Positions 1 to 7,085 of a stretch of DNA of 21,433 nt are shown one piece after another. The notes beneath the pieces were generated by a model. It ran no database searches and was not told the DNA's origin. It worked only from the letters and a program-made list of their open reading frames with translations. A program made the position numbers and the translations under genes. The DNA is from an uncultured Bacillota bacterium. Lineage in GTDB: Bacteria > Bacillota > Clostridia > Tissierellales > Tissierellaceae. The number at the start of each line of letters is the position of its first letter. Position 1 is the first letter of the stretch. The stretch is from assembly GCA_937951995.1 (NCBI GenBank), contig CALGAG010000008.1:1-21433 (forward strand), read 5' to 3'.

Positions 1-106
1 TGAGAATTGTGCATTGAAGACATTTGGTTACAAAACGGTTAAAATTTAATAAACTTCCAAATCCATCACATTATTCCAACGAAATATGTTAAAATATAAA
101 CGGGTG

Positions 107-112
107 TATAAT
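107..112 (+). promoter_or_regulatory. Possible -10 box for the secreted-protein gene
   Basis: A perfect TATAAT lies 67 bases upstream of the ATG at 180. I see no convincing -35 hexamer 16-18 bases upstream, so this is only a candidate. The rest of 1-106 is AT-rich and shows no gene or clear structure. Confidence 0.35.
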
Positions 113-119
113 GGTGATG

Positions 120-140
120 AATTCCACTGTTAAAGTGGAA
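120..140. repeat. Inverted repeat in the 5' leader
   Basis: ATTCCACT and AGTGGAAT are perfect 8-base arms around GTTAA. If transcription starts about 7 bases after the TATAAT at 107, this hairpin sits at the extreme 5' end of the mRNA. It could stabilise the transcript or be a protein-binding palindrome. There is no T-run after it, so it is not a terminator. Confidence 0.5.
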
Positions 141-179
141 TGGGCCATAAAGGAAACACAAGAAAGGGAGAGATTAATT

Positions 180-1430
180 ATGAAGAGAGTATTAGTGGCA
201 TTGGTTCTTGTATTGGCAATGTTTTCAACAACCATAGCATCAGCAGCTCCGGAAACTCCGGCAGGAGAATACTGGGAAGAGCTGAAGGCAATGTATGAGG
301 AATGGGCAGCAATGGAAGGCGAGTCAGACATGAAGATAACCATTACAGTTCCTGAAGAGGACCCAATGGTATTTGATGTAAACATTAAATCCATTGGAAA
401 TATGGAAGATATGTCCACATCCATGGAAGTGACAATCTCTACAGATGATCCTGAGCTCCAGATCCCCGTAATCCATATGATGACAGTGGGTTCAGATATT
501 TACCTGAATACTGAGATCATAAAGTTCTTTGCAGAGAAGATGGAAATGGGAGACATGGTCCAGATTGAAGAGGAATATGTAATGCTTCAGGGTGGAGATG
601 ATGTTCCGGAGGTTAGCACCCAGTACCTGTTGGACGTACTGGAGTTTGTGGAGGGAATGGAGTTTGACTTTGAGTTTGATATGACCAAGGAAGACAACAC
701 CTACACACTGAACATGGATTCTGACCAAATGATCGACCTTCTTGACGCATACATGGTCTTCTCACTGGAGAACTCTGCAGAGCTTATGGAGATTACAGGT
801 CAGGAAATGGATTTTGAGCTGACTGATGAGGAAATCCAGGAAGCACTTGCAATGTATGATGAAGTTTTTGCGCCTATGCTGGAAACAGCTAGGGAAGCAA
901 TAAGGGGAAGCTACTACAATCAGGTTACAACAATAACCGATGAGGCATATGACGAGGAAGCTGAGCTTTACATCACAACTCCAATGGGAAATATCATGGT
1001 GGAGATGGTTTCAACCACAGAAAGACTTGATGAGTATACACTTGACCTGCCTGAGTCAGTTAAGGTTTACACTCAGGATGACCTTGTAAATCTTATGATT
1101 GGAAGCATGGGACTTCCTGAAGGCGGAAAGAGGCTTGCAGCCATGCTGGATGTTGACCAAAATATGTATATGCTAATTACTGAAACTGAGCTTGTGGAGG
1201 GAGAGGTTGAAATTACCCTGACCCAGGAAGGCCTTTCATTTATGAGCGTTAAGGATGCAGTTGAGATATTCGGTCTCCAAATGGAGCCTTCAGAGGAATT
1301 GATGCACATAAGGGAGCTTGACAACCACGGCTATGACATAGAGTGGAACGAGCAGCTTAGAATGATCGAGGTTTATTTTGAAATGCCAGAGCCAGCACTT
1401 GAAGAGCTGCTGGAAGAATCAGTAGAATAA
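180..1430 (+). CDS. Secreted, very acidic, Met-rich protein of unknown function
   Basis: The start is the ATG at 180, 416 aa, behind a purine-rich ribosome binding site (AAGGGAGAG). An upstream in-frame ATG at 111 has no such site and would bury the signal peptide. Residues 1-22 form a classical Sec signal peptide: MKR, a hydrophobic core, then A-S-A before APE. There is no lipobox Cys. The mature part has no Cys, about 35 Met by my count, and Asp/Glu far outnumbering Lys/Arg. The last ~70 residues (SVKDAVEIFG, later YDIEWNEQLRMIEV) loosely recall the copper-amine-oxidase-N/stalk repeat of clostridial secreted proteins, but that is a resemblance by eye only. I do not recognise the family. The gene is monocistronic, with its own terminator, and lies just upstream of a metal-resistance operon. 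A cell-surface or extracellular role is inferred. Confidence 0.8.
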   Translation: MKRVLVALVLVLAMFSTTIASAAPETPAGEYWEELKAMYEEWAAMEGESDMKITITVPEEDPMVFDVNIKSIGNMEDMSTSMEVTISTDDPELQIPVIHMMTVGSDIYLNTEIIKFFAEKMEMGDMVQIEEEYVMLQGGDDVPEVSTQYLLDVLEFVEGMEFDFEFDMTKEDNTYTLNMDSDQMIDLLDAYMVFSLENSAELMEITGQEMDFELTDEEIQEALAMYDEVFAPMLETAREAIRGSYYNQVTTITDEAYDEEAELYITTPMGNIMVEMVSTTERLDEYTLDLPESVKVYTQDDLVNLMIGSMGLPEGGKRLAAMLDVDQNMYMLITETELVEGEVEITLTQEGLSFMSVKDAVEIFGLQMEPSEELMHIRELDNHGYDIEWNEQLRMIEVYFEMPEPALEELLEESVE

Positions 1431-1447
1431 TTTAATATACTTGAAGA

Positions 1448-1478
1448 TAACCGTCTCCGATGGAGGCGGTTATTTTTA
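1448..1478 (+). terminator. Rho-independent terminator
   Basis: TAACCGTCTCC and GGAGGCGGTTA pair around a GAT loop and are followed by TTTTTAT. It ends the transcript of the acidic secreted protein and insulates the metal-resistance operon. Confidence 0.85.
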
Positions 1479-1485
1479 TATGGGC

Positions 1486-1514
1486 TTGCAAAATGCTGTC
1501 AAAGCTAGTAAAAT
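1486..1514 (+). promoter_or_regulatory. Promoter of the metal-resistance operon
   Basis: TTGCAA (1486-1491), a 17-base spacer and TAAAAT (1509-1514) give a good sigma-A-type promoter. The predicted start is near 1521, directly on the ArsR-type palindrome. Confidence 0.65.
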
Positions 1515-1525
1515 ATACTTGAACA

Positions 1526-1545
1526 CATGAACAGATATTCATATG
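1526..1545. promoter_or_regulatory. Probable ArsR/SmtB operator
   Basis: The imperfect palindrome CATGAACAGATATTCATATG has ATGAA and TTCAT arms around six bases. It resembles the known TGAA...TTCA operators of SmtB, CzrA and CadC. It covers the predicted transcription start and lies 16 bases before the repressor ATG. This is the arrangement expected for autorepression relieved by metal. Identification is by motif resemblance. Confidence 0.6.
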
Positions 1546-1561
1546 AAAAGAGGTAAGAATT

Positions 1562-1927
1562 ATGAGTGCGGAAAAAAACATAGCCGTATGCGACTGTACG
1601 GTCATCCATGAGGAAACAGTGAACAAGGTCAGGGGAAATATGCCGCCAGACCAGCTTCTGGACCTTTCTGCTGATTTTTTCAAGGTTGTTGGAGACAGGA
1701 CCAGGATGCGGATCCTTCACGCCTTGTTCCAGTCGGAAATGTGTGTATGCGACATAGCGGTACTTCTTGAGATGAATCAGTCTGCCATATCCCATCAGCT
1801 GAGGGTGCTTAAGCAGGCTGGCCTGGTCAAGTATAGAAGAGAGGGAAAGATAGTTTTCTACTCCCTGGATGATGAGCATGTAATGAACATATTGGACCAG
1901 GGTCTGGTCCATGTAGGACACAAATAG
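1562..1927 (+). CDS. cadC: ArsR/SmtB metalloregulator, CadC-like
   Basis: 121 aa, winged-helix repressor of the ArsR/SmtB family. The recognition-helix region reads NQSAISHQLRVLKQAGLV (residues 72-89) and the wing is near RREGKIVFYSL. Two metal-site signatures are visible. The CVC motif (Cys61, Cys63) plus N-terminal Cys10 and Cys12 match the alpha-3N Cd/Pb site of CadC. DDEH near 103-106 with His117 and His120 matches the alpha-5 Zn site of SmtB/CzrA. The protein should bind the palindrome at its own promoter and release on Cd, Pb or Zn. It is followed after 14 bases by the P1B ATPase, the standard cad-type pairing. The family assignment is firm; the exact metal is inferred. Confidence 0.92.
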   Translation: MSAEKNIAVCDCTVIHEETVNKVRGNMPPDQLLDLSADFFKVVGDRTRMRILHALFQSEMCVCDIAVLLEMNQSAISHQLRVLKQAGLVKYRREGKIVFYSLDDEHVMNILDQGLVHVGHK

Positions 1928-1941
1928 ATGGAGGCATGAAA

Positions 1942-4065
1942 ATGAACAGAATCGAATTTTATCTGGAGGGCATGGACTGAGCTAACTGTGCTTCTAGGAT
2001 AGAAGCCAGAATAAAGCAGCTGCCGGAGGTTTCTGATGCCTCCCTGAATTTCATAAACAAGACTTTGAAGGTTGAGCACGGAGGAGATTCCCAGGAGATG
2101 GGGGCCCAGGTAAGAAAAATCGTCCTTTTCTTTGAACCTCATGTGGAGGTTTTGGAAAGGGATAGGGACCATGACAAGGACCAGGGCCATGAAGGGGAGG
2201 AAGGGCATAGCCATGGCCATAATCACGGATCAAAGGACATGAGAGGTGTGATCCTTGGAACGGCTTTGTTTCTTGCTGCCCTGGTATTGCCACTTGAAGG
2301 TCTCCCAAGCCTTCTCTTGTATCTTGGAGCATACCTTCTAATCGGAGGCGAGGTCATCCTAAGAGCCTTCAGGAATCTTACCAGAGGCCAGGTTTTTGAT
2401 GAAAACTTCCTTATGACAATTGCAACCATGGGGGCCTTTGCCATAAATGAATATCCTGAGGGAGTTGCAGTTATGCTGTTTTACCAGGTAGGTGAGTTCT
2501 TCCAGGATTATGCAGTCAACAAATCAAGAAGGTCGATAGCTGAACTTATGGATATCAGACCTGACTATGCAAATTTTGTGGATGGTGATGAAGTAAGGAA
2601 GGTGGATCCCAAAAGGATCAAAAAGGAGGACCTTATCCTGGTACGTCCCGGGGAGAAGGTTCCCCTTGACGGTCTTGTGGTGGAGGGGTCTTCATCCATG
2701 GATACTGCAGCACTTACAGGGGAGTCCATTCCAAGGGATGTAAACGTGGGTGACCCTGTTCTTAGTGGATTTATCAACAGACAGGGTCTCCTTAAGGTTA
2801 AGGTTGAAAAGGAATACAATGAATCAACTGTGTCAAAGATACTGGACCTGGTTGAAAATGCAGCTTCCAAAAAGGCTCCAACAGAAAACTTCATAACCAA
2901 GTTTGCCAGGTACTACACACCTGCAGTGGTATTCTTTGCCCTTGGGCTTGCAATAGTTCCACCATTGCTGATCCAGGGAGCCCTCTTTTCAGACTGGATT
3001 TACAGGGCCCTGATATTCCTTGTGGTGTCCTGCCCCTGTGCACTTGTAATATCAATTCCTCTGGGATTTTTCGGAGGGATTGGGGGGGCGTCCAGACATG
3101 GGATCCTTGTAAAGGGAGGAAACTATCTTGAGGCCTTGAACTCAGTGTCCACAGTGGTATTTGACAAGACGGGAACCCTAACTGAAGGGGAATTCCAGGT
3201 GGTGGAGGTTGTTTCAACAGGAGGATTGGCAGAGGAAGACCTTCTTTACCTTGCAGCCCTTGGAGAAAGCCATTCCTCCCATCCAATTGCCCAATCCGTA
3301 CTAAAGGCCAACAAAAGAGACCTAAGGGTGGGGCTGGTTGATGACTACAAGGAGCTTGCGGGACTGGGGGTCCTTGCACATGTTGACGGTCAGGAACTGC
3401 TTCTTGGAAATTCTTCGCTTTTTACGGAAAAGGGAATTGCAACGGAAAGTGAGGATAATGGCAAAACAATTATTCATATTGCATTGGACAATGTCTACCA
3501 AGGCTACATCCTAATAGCCGACAAGGTCAAGGAAGGAGCAAGTCTAGCCATCAGGGAGTTGAAGGAACGTGGGGTGGAGAATCTTGTAATGCTCACAGGG
3601 GATAGGGACCAGGTGGCTAAAGAGGTTGCCAGGGACCTTGGAATAGACAAGGTGTTTTCGGAGCTCCTGCCACAGGATAAGGTAGGTGTAATTGAAGACC
3701 TGACAGATGGCCTTAGGAAGAACAGAAAACTTATATTTGTGGGAGATGGAATAAACGACGCTCCAGTTCTTGCAAGGGCTGATATAGGGGTTGCAATGGG
3801 GGCCCTCGGGTCTGATGCTGCCATCGAGGCAGCTGACATAGTCCTTATGACAGATGACCTTGCAAAGCTTCCAGTGGCCCTTGACATCGCTTCCTGGACC
3901 AGAAGGATAGTTTGGCAGAACATCTTCTTTGCACTTGGAGTAAAGGCCATAGTTCTTGTAATGGGTGCTTTGGGAGTTGCAACCATGTGGGAGGCAGTTT
4001 TTGCCGATGTTGGAGTCGCCCTAATAGCTGTCCTGAATGCAATGAGGGTTTTGCGACACGCTTAA
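1942..4065 (+). CDS. zntA: Zn/Cd/Pb P1B-type ATPase, probable selenoprotein
   Basis: 707 aa if the TGA at 1978-1980 is read as selenocysteine. The start is ATG 1942, 7 bases after GGAGG; an in-frame ATG at 1936 is too close to that site. The N-terminal HMA domain reads GMD-Sec-ANCASRIEARI, where relatives have GMDCxxC, so residue 13 is Sec or a stop, with Cys16 intact. The frame stays open afterwards and runs in phase into the ATPase. A His/Asp/Glu-rich linker (about 75-95) follows. Core motifs are TGES (259-262), CPC (364-366) in the transport membrane helix, DKTGT with phospho-Asp408, HP (447-448), GDGIND (601-606), and Asp689 in the last membrane helix, which is typical of Zn/Cd/Pb pumps. 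The role is efflux of soft divalent metals across the plasma membrane. It lies 14 bases after the CadC-like regulator in one operon. A caller treating TGA as stop would start at TTG 2065, which has no ribosome binding site and lacks the HMA metal site. Confidence 0.88.
1978..2009 (+). promoter_or_regulatory. UGA codon plus bacterial SECIS-like hairpin
   Basis: TGA (1978-1980) is followed by a stem: CTG (1986-1988), a bulged T (1989) and GCTTCT (1990-1995) pair with AGAAGCCAG (2001-2009). The loop is AGGAT (1996-2000). The first loop G is 17 bases after the TGA. This fits the published bacterial SECIS model: a short stem, a G in the first two loop bases, and about 16-37 bases from the UGA. The bulged U on the 5' side recalls the SelB-contacting U of E. 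coli fdhF. The assignment is by eye, without folding software. Confidence 0.75.
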
Positions 4066-4074
4066 AAAAAACTC

Positions 4075-4103
4075 TTGACAAGCCGGGGTAAAGGATATAG
4101 AAT
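4075..4103 (+). promoter_or_regulatory. Promoter of the metY-metA operon
   Basis: A perfect TTGACA (4075-4080), a 17-base spacer and TAGAAT (4098-4103). It begins only 10 bases after the ATPase stop codon. No terminator lies between, so ATPase read-through would also meet the SAM riboswitch. Confidence 0.8.
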
Positions 4104-4133
4104 CATATGAAATACTAAAAATTAATAATTGTG

Positions 4134-4232
4134 ACTTATCAAGAGAAGTGGAGGGAATGGCCCTGTGAAGCTTCGGCAACCTACGCAAATGCGCAAGGTG
4201 CCAATTCCAACAGTTAATTCTGGGAGATAAGA
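4134..4232 (+). promoter_or_regulatory. SAM-I riboswitch (S-box)
   Basis: The closing stem CTTATC (4135-4140) pairs with GATAAG (4226-4231). Inside are the hallmark S-box blocks: AAGAGAAGTGGAGGGA, GAAGCTTCGGCAACC, AAGGTGCCAATTCC and CTGGGAGATAAG. This class binds S-adenosylmethionine and then lets the downstream terminator form, shutting off methionine synthesis genes. That agrees with the metY-metA genes that follow. Confidence 0.97.
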
Positions 4233-4245
4233 AGAAAAGGTACCT

Positions 4246-4277
4246 ACCGCTTCTTATTGAAGCGGTTTTCTTTTTTT
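4246..4277 (+). terminator. SAM-riboswitch expression-platform terminator
   Basis: ACCGCTTC and GAAGCGGT pair around TTATT and are followed by TTTCTTTTTTT. It lies 14 bases after the aptamer and before the metY ribosome binding site. The upstream GATAAGAAG overlaps sequence that can compete for folding, as in S-box attenuators. Confidence 0.9.
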
Positions 4278-4309
4278 GTTTGACAAGTTACAGTTAGAAG
4301 GAGGAAGAC

Positions 4310-5593
4310 ATGAAAAACTATTCAACAGAAACAAAATGCGTACAGGGAACCTACAAGCCAAAATCGGGACAACCAAGGGTGCTTCCAATTGTCCAGTCCA
4401 CGACCTATCAGTACTATGACTCTGATGATGTGGCAGACCTATTTGACCTTAAGAGTGCTGATCACATGTACTCCAGAATCAGCAACCCAACCGTTGCAGA
4501 GTTTGAAGGCAAGATGGCACTTCTTGAAGGTGGGGTAGGGGCAGTGGCTGCTTCATCGGGACAGGCTGCAACAACATTGGCCATCCTTAATATCTGCAAT
4601 GCGGGAGACCATATAATAGCCGCATCGACAATCTACGGAGGAACATTCAACCTTCTTGGGGTTACACTTAAGAAGCTTGGAATTCAGGTGACATTTGTGA
4701 ACCCGGATTCATCCGAGGAGGAAATAATTGCTTCAGGAAGGGAAAACACCAAGGCGGTTTTTGGGGAGACAATTGGAAACCCGGGTCTTAACATCCTTGA
4801 TTTTGAAAAGTTCAGCAGGGTTGCAAAGACCTTGGACGTGCCCTTTATTGTTGACAATACACTGGCGACGCCAGTTCTTTGCAGGCCATTTGAGCACGGT
4901 GTGGACATAGTCATCCACTCGGCAACAAAGTACACCGACGGCCATGCCACAAGCGTTGGAGGAATAGTGATAGATGGAGGGACCTTCAATTGGGACAACG
5001 GGAAGTTCCCTGAACTGGTGGACCCTGATCCAAGTTACCACGGCATAAGCTATGTCAAGGATTTTGGGCCTGCAGCATATATAACGAAGGCGCGAGTCCA
5101 GCTCTTAAGGGACTTTGGAATGACCCTAAGCCCCTTCAGTGCCTTCCTCTTTCACCTGGGACTGGAAACCCTTCATCTTAGAATGGAAAGACACTGTGAA
5201 AATGCACTGGCACTTGCAGAGTTCCTTCAGGGACATCCCGGTGTTGAGTGGGTAAACTATCCCTACCTTGAAACGCACAAGACCTACGGGACCGCCAAGA
5301 AATACCTGAAGGGTGGCAGCGGGATCCTAACCTTTGGAATAAAGGGAGGTGCCCAGGCAGGCAAGGAACTGGTTAAGCACCTTGACCTTACAGGCCTTGT
5401 GGTTCATCTGGGAGACCTTAGAACCAGCATACTCCATCCTGCCAGCACAACCCACAGGCAGCTTACAGAAGACCAGCAAATTGCTGCAGGGGTAAGCCCT
5501 GACCTTATAAGGGTATCAGTGGGAATTGAAGGCATTGATGATATAATAGCGGATTTCGACAATGCAATAAATCAAACAACCAAGGGAATTTAG
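4310..5593 (+). CDS. metY: O-acetylhomoserine sulfhydrylase (aminocarboxypropyltransferase)
   Basis: 427 aa, the usual length for this PLP enzyme of the Cys/Met-metabolism transsulfuration family. It converts O-acetyl-L-homoserine and sulfide (or methanethiol) to homocysteine (or methionine) in the cytoplasm. The PLP lysine is Lys207 in SATKYTDGHA. SSGQAATT near 83-90 is the cofactor-phosphate region, and VDNTLATP precedes the lysine, with the Asp that contacts the pyridine nitrogen. The C-terminal SVGIEGIDDI is typical. The start is ATG 4310, 5 bases after AAGGAGG. It is the first gene behind the SAM-I riboswitch and 16 bases from metA, which makes its substrate. A cystathionine gamma-synthase-like activity is the main alternative, but length and motifs favour MetY. 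Confidence 0.95.
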   Translation: MKNYSTETKCVQGTYKPKSGQPRVLPIVQSTTYQYYDSDDVADLFDLKSADHMYSRISNPTVAEFEGKMALLEGGVGAVAASSGQAATTLAILNICNAGDHIIAASTIYGGTFNLLGVTLKKLGIQVTFVNPDSSEEEIIASGRENTKAVFGETIGNPGLNILDFEKFSRVAKTLDVPFIVDNTLATPVLCRPFEHGVDIVIHSATKYTDGHATSVGGIVIDGGTFNWDNGKFPELVDPDPSYHGISYVKDFGPAAYITKARVQLLRDFGMTLSPFSAFLFHLGLETLHLRMERHCENALALAEFLQGHPGVEWVNYPYLETHKTYGTAKKYLKGGSGILTFGIKGGAQAGKELVKHLDLTGLVVHLGDLRTSILHPASTTHRQLTEDQQIAAGVSPDLIRVSVGIEGIDDIIADFDNAINQTTKGI

Positions 5594-5609
5594 GCAAGGA
5601 GGATGACAA

Positions 5610-6536
5610 ATGCCAGTTGTGATTCCGGGGACTCTCCCGGCTTTTGAAATACTCAAGAAGGAAAAGATATTTGTAATGGAGGACGCCAGGGCCTACGGCC
5701 AGGACATAAGGCCACTTGAAGTATGCATCGTAAACCTTATGCCCACAAAAATCGAGACTGAGACACAGCTCATAAGGATGCTGGCCAACACACCACTTCA
5801 GATAAACATCCACCTTGTGCACATGAAGACCCATGAATCAAGGAACACCAGGCAAGACCACCTGGATACCTTCTATCTGACCTTTGAAGACATAAGGAAC
5901 AGGAAGTTCGATGGCATGATAATAACAGGTGCACCTGTTGAGAACCTTCCCTATGAGGAGGTGGACTATTGGGAGGAACTTGTTCAGCTTATGGAGTACT
6001 CCAAGGAGAATGTATTCAGCACAATGCATATCTGCTGGGGTGCCCAGGCTGCCCTCTACCACCACTTTGGCCTTAAAAGGCATCGTTTGGACAAGAAGCT
6101 CTTCGGGGTCTTCAAGCACGATGTGACCCCTCTTGGAGGAAGGCTCCTAAGGGGCTTTGATGATAGCTTCCAAGCCCCCCATTCAAGGTTTACACAGATT
6201 GAGAGGGAGGAGTTTGAAAAGGTGCCAGGAATGAGAATACTGGCCTACTCAGAGGAGGCTGGAGTTCATATTTCATCAATAGCGGACAGGAGGCAGATAT
6301 TTGTTCAGGGCCACGGGGAGTATGACAGGGAAACCTTAAAGAAGGAGTACGAAAGAGACCTGCTAAAGGGAAGTGCCCAACTGCCAGTGAACTATTTTCA
6401 CAATGACGACCCACAGGGTGAAATTGAGATAAACTGGAAGAGTCACTCACAGCTTCTCTTTTCCAATTGGCTAAACTATTGCGTATACCAGGAGACGCCT
6501 TACAATATAGAGGAAATGGAACCAATCAAATATTAA
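5610..6536 (+). CDS. metA: Homoserine O-acetyltransferase (MetA family)
   Basis: 308 aa, full length for the MetA (homoserine transsuccinylase/transacetylase) family, which activates homoserine for methionine synthesis. The nucleophile is Cys142 in ICWGAQA; the catalytic partners are His235 and Glu237 in QGHGEYD. Residue 111 is Glu (GAPVE). In this family that residue has been linked to acetyl-CoA use, whereas succinyl-CoA enzymes have Gly. The adjacent metY needs O-acetylhomoserine, which supports acetyl transfer. The start ATG 5610 is 7 bases after AAGGAGG. It is co-transcribed with metY under the SAM-I riboswitch. Confidence 0.95.
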   Translation: MPVVIPGTLPAFEILKKEKIFVMEDARAYGQDIRPLEVCIVNLMPTKIETETQLIRMLANTPLQINIHLVHMKTHESRNTRQDHLDTFYLTFEDIRNRKFDGMIITGAPVENLPYEEVDYWEELVQLMEYSKENVFSTMHICWGAQAALYHHFGLKRHRLDKKLFGVFKHDVTPLGGRLLRGFDDSFQAPHSRFTQIEREEFEKVPGMRILAYSEEAGVHISSIADRRQIFVQGHGEYDRETLKKEYERDLLKGSAQLPVNYFHNDDPQGEIEINWKSHSQLLFSNWLNYCVYQETPYNIEEMEPIKY

Positions 6537-6549
6537 GGCAAAAAAAAGA

Positions 6550-6576
6550 AATCCCTGAGCCATTGGCTCAGGGATT
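6550..6576. terminator. Bidirectional terminator between metA and csp
   Basis: AATCCCTGAGCC and GGCTCAGGGATT pair perfectly around ATT, between convergent genes. On the minus strand the stem is followed by TCTTTTTTT, so it is a strong terminator for csp. On the plus strand only GATTATCGTTT follows, so it is weaker for metA. Confidence 0.9.
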
Positions 6577-6589
6577 GATTATCGTTTAA

Positions 6590-6787
6590 TTAAAGAGCTA
6601 CGATATTCTCTGCTTGAAGTCCTTTTTGACCTTCTACTACGTCAAACTCTACTTCTTGTCCTTCTTCAAGTGTTTTGAATCCATCTTTTTGAATTTGTGA
6701 AAAGTGTGCGAAAACATCTTTTCCGTCTTGTCCTGTGATAAATCCAAATCCTTTTTCTGCGTTAAACCATTTTACTGTACCTTGCAT
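6590..6787 (-). CDS. csp: Cold-shock protein (CspA family)
   Basis: 65 aa, a single cold-shock domain that is complete for the family. It is an RNA/ssDNA-binding beta-barrel acting as an RNA chaperone. RNP1 is KGFGFI (12-17) and RNP2 is VFAHF (25-29); the start MQGTVKWFN is classic. On the minus strand GGAGGTG precedes the ATG by a few bases. The divergent gene starts at 7086, leaving about 300 bases, most of which could be a long 5' leader of the kind that makes csp mRNAs cold-responsive. I could not place its promoter with confidence. Confidence 0.97.
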   Translation of the reverse strand: MQGTVKWFNAEKGFGFITGQDGKDVFAHFSQIQKDGFKTLEEGQEVEFDVVEGQKGLQAENIVAL

Positions 6788-6942
6788 AATGCACCTCCGA
6801 AATTTTTTTGTTGAATCATCGTAAATAACTAACTAATAAAATTTCGTTACAGGTGTACCTCAAGGCACTGCCGCAGGAAATATCTATTGTGTTGCTATTA
6901 CTCTTAATTCAAGTTCTACTTAAGGTTAACACATGCAGCTGG

Positions 6943-6958
6943 ATAAAGCAAGCTTTAT
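6943..6958. repeat. Short perfect inverted repeat
   Basis: ATAAAGC and GCTTTAT flank AA in the divergent intergenic region between csp and the questin-oxidase-like gene. It could be a regulator-binding palindrome. Apart from the candidate promoter at 7006, I see nothing else definite in 6788-7085. Confidence 0.4.
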
Positions 6959-7005
6959 TTGCAAATTAATTAAAAGGTCCCTCTATAATGAAAAACCAGG
7001 GAGAT

Positions 7006-7034
7006 TTTACTTAAAGACTTTAATTTGGTAAAAT
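7006..7034 (+). promoter_or_regulatory. Candidate promoter of the questin-oxidase-like gene
   Basis: TTTACT (7006-7011), a 17-base spacer and TAAAAT (7029-7034). A perfect TATAAT at 6984-6989 is an alternative -10, but its nearest -35-like hexamer (TTGCAA, 6959-6964) is 19 bases away. Confidence 0.45.
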
Positions 7035-7085
7035 AGAAGTGGAGAGAAAATTTTGCTTTTAGCAATGTGTGTAAGGAGGAGCCGT

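Noticed and set aside
111..179. N-terminal extension of the acidic secreted protein from ATG 111
   Set aside because: There is no ribosome binding site, the ATG overlaps the likely -10 box, and 23 extra residues would displace the signal peptide that begins at 180.
2065..4065. Metal ATPase starting at TTG 2065
   Set aside because: It has no ribosome binding site and lacks the conserved start of the HMA domain, which is present in frame upstream, interrupted only by the TGA.
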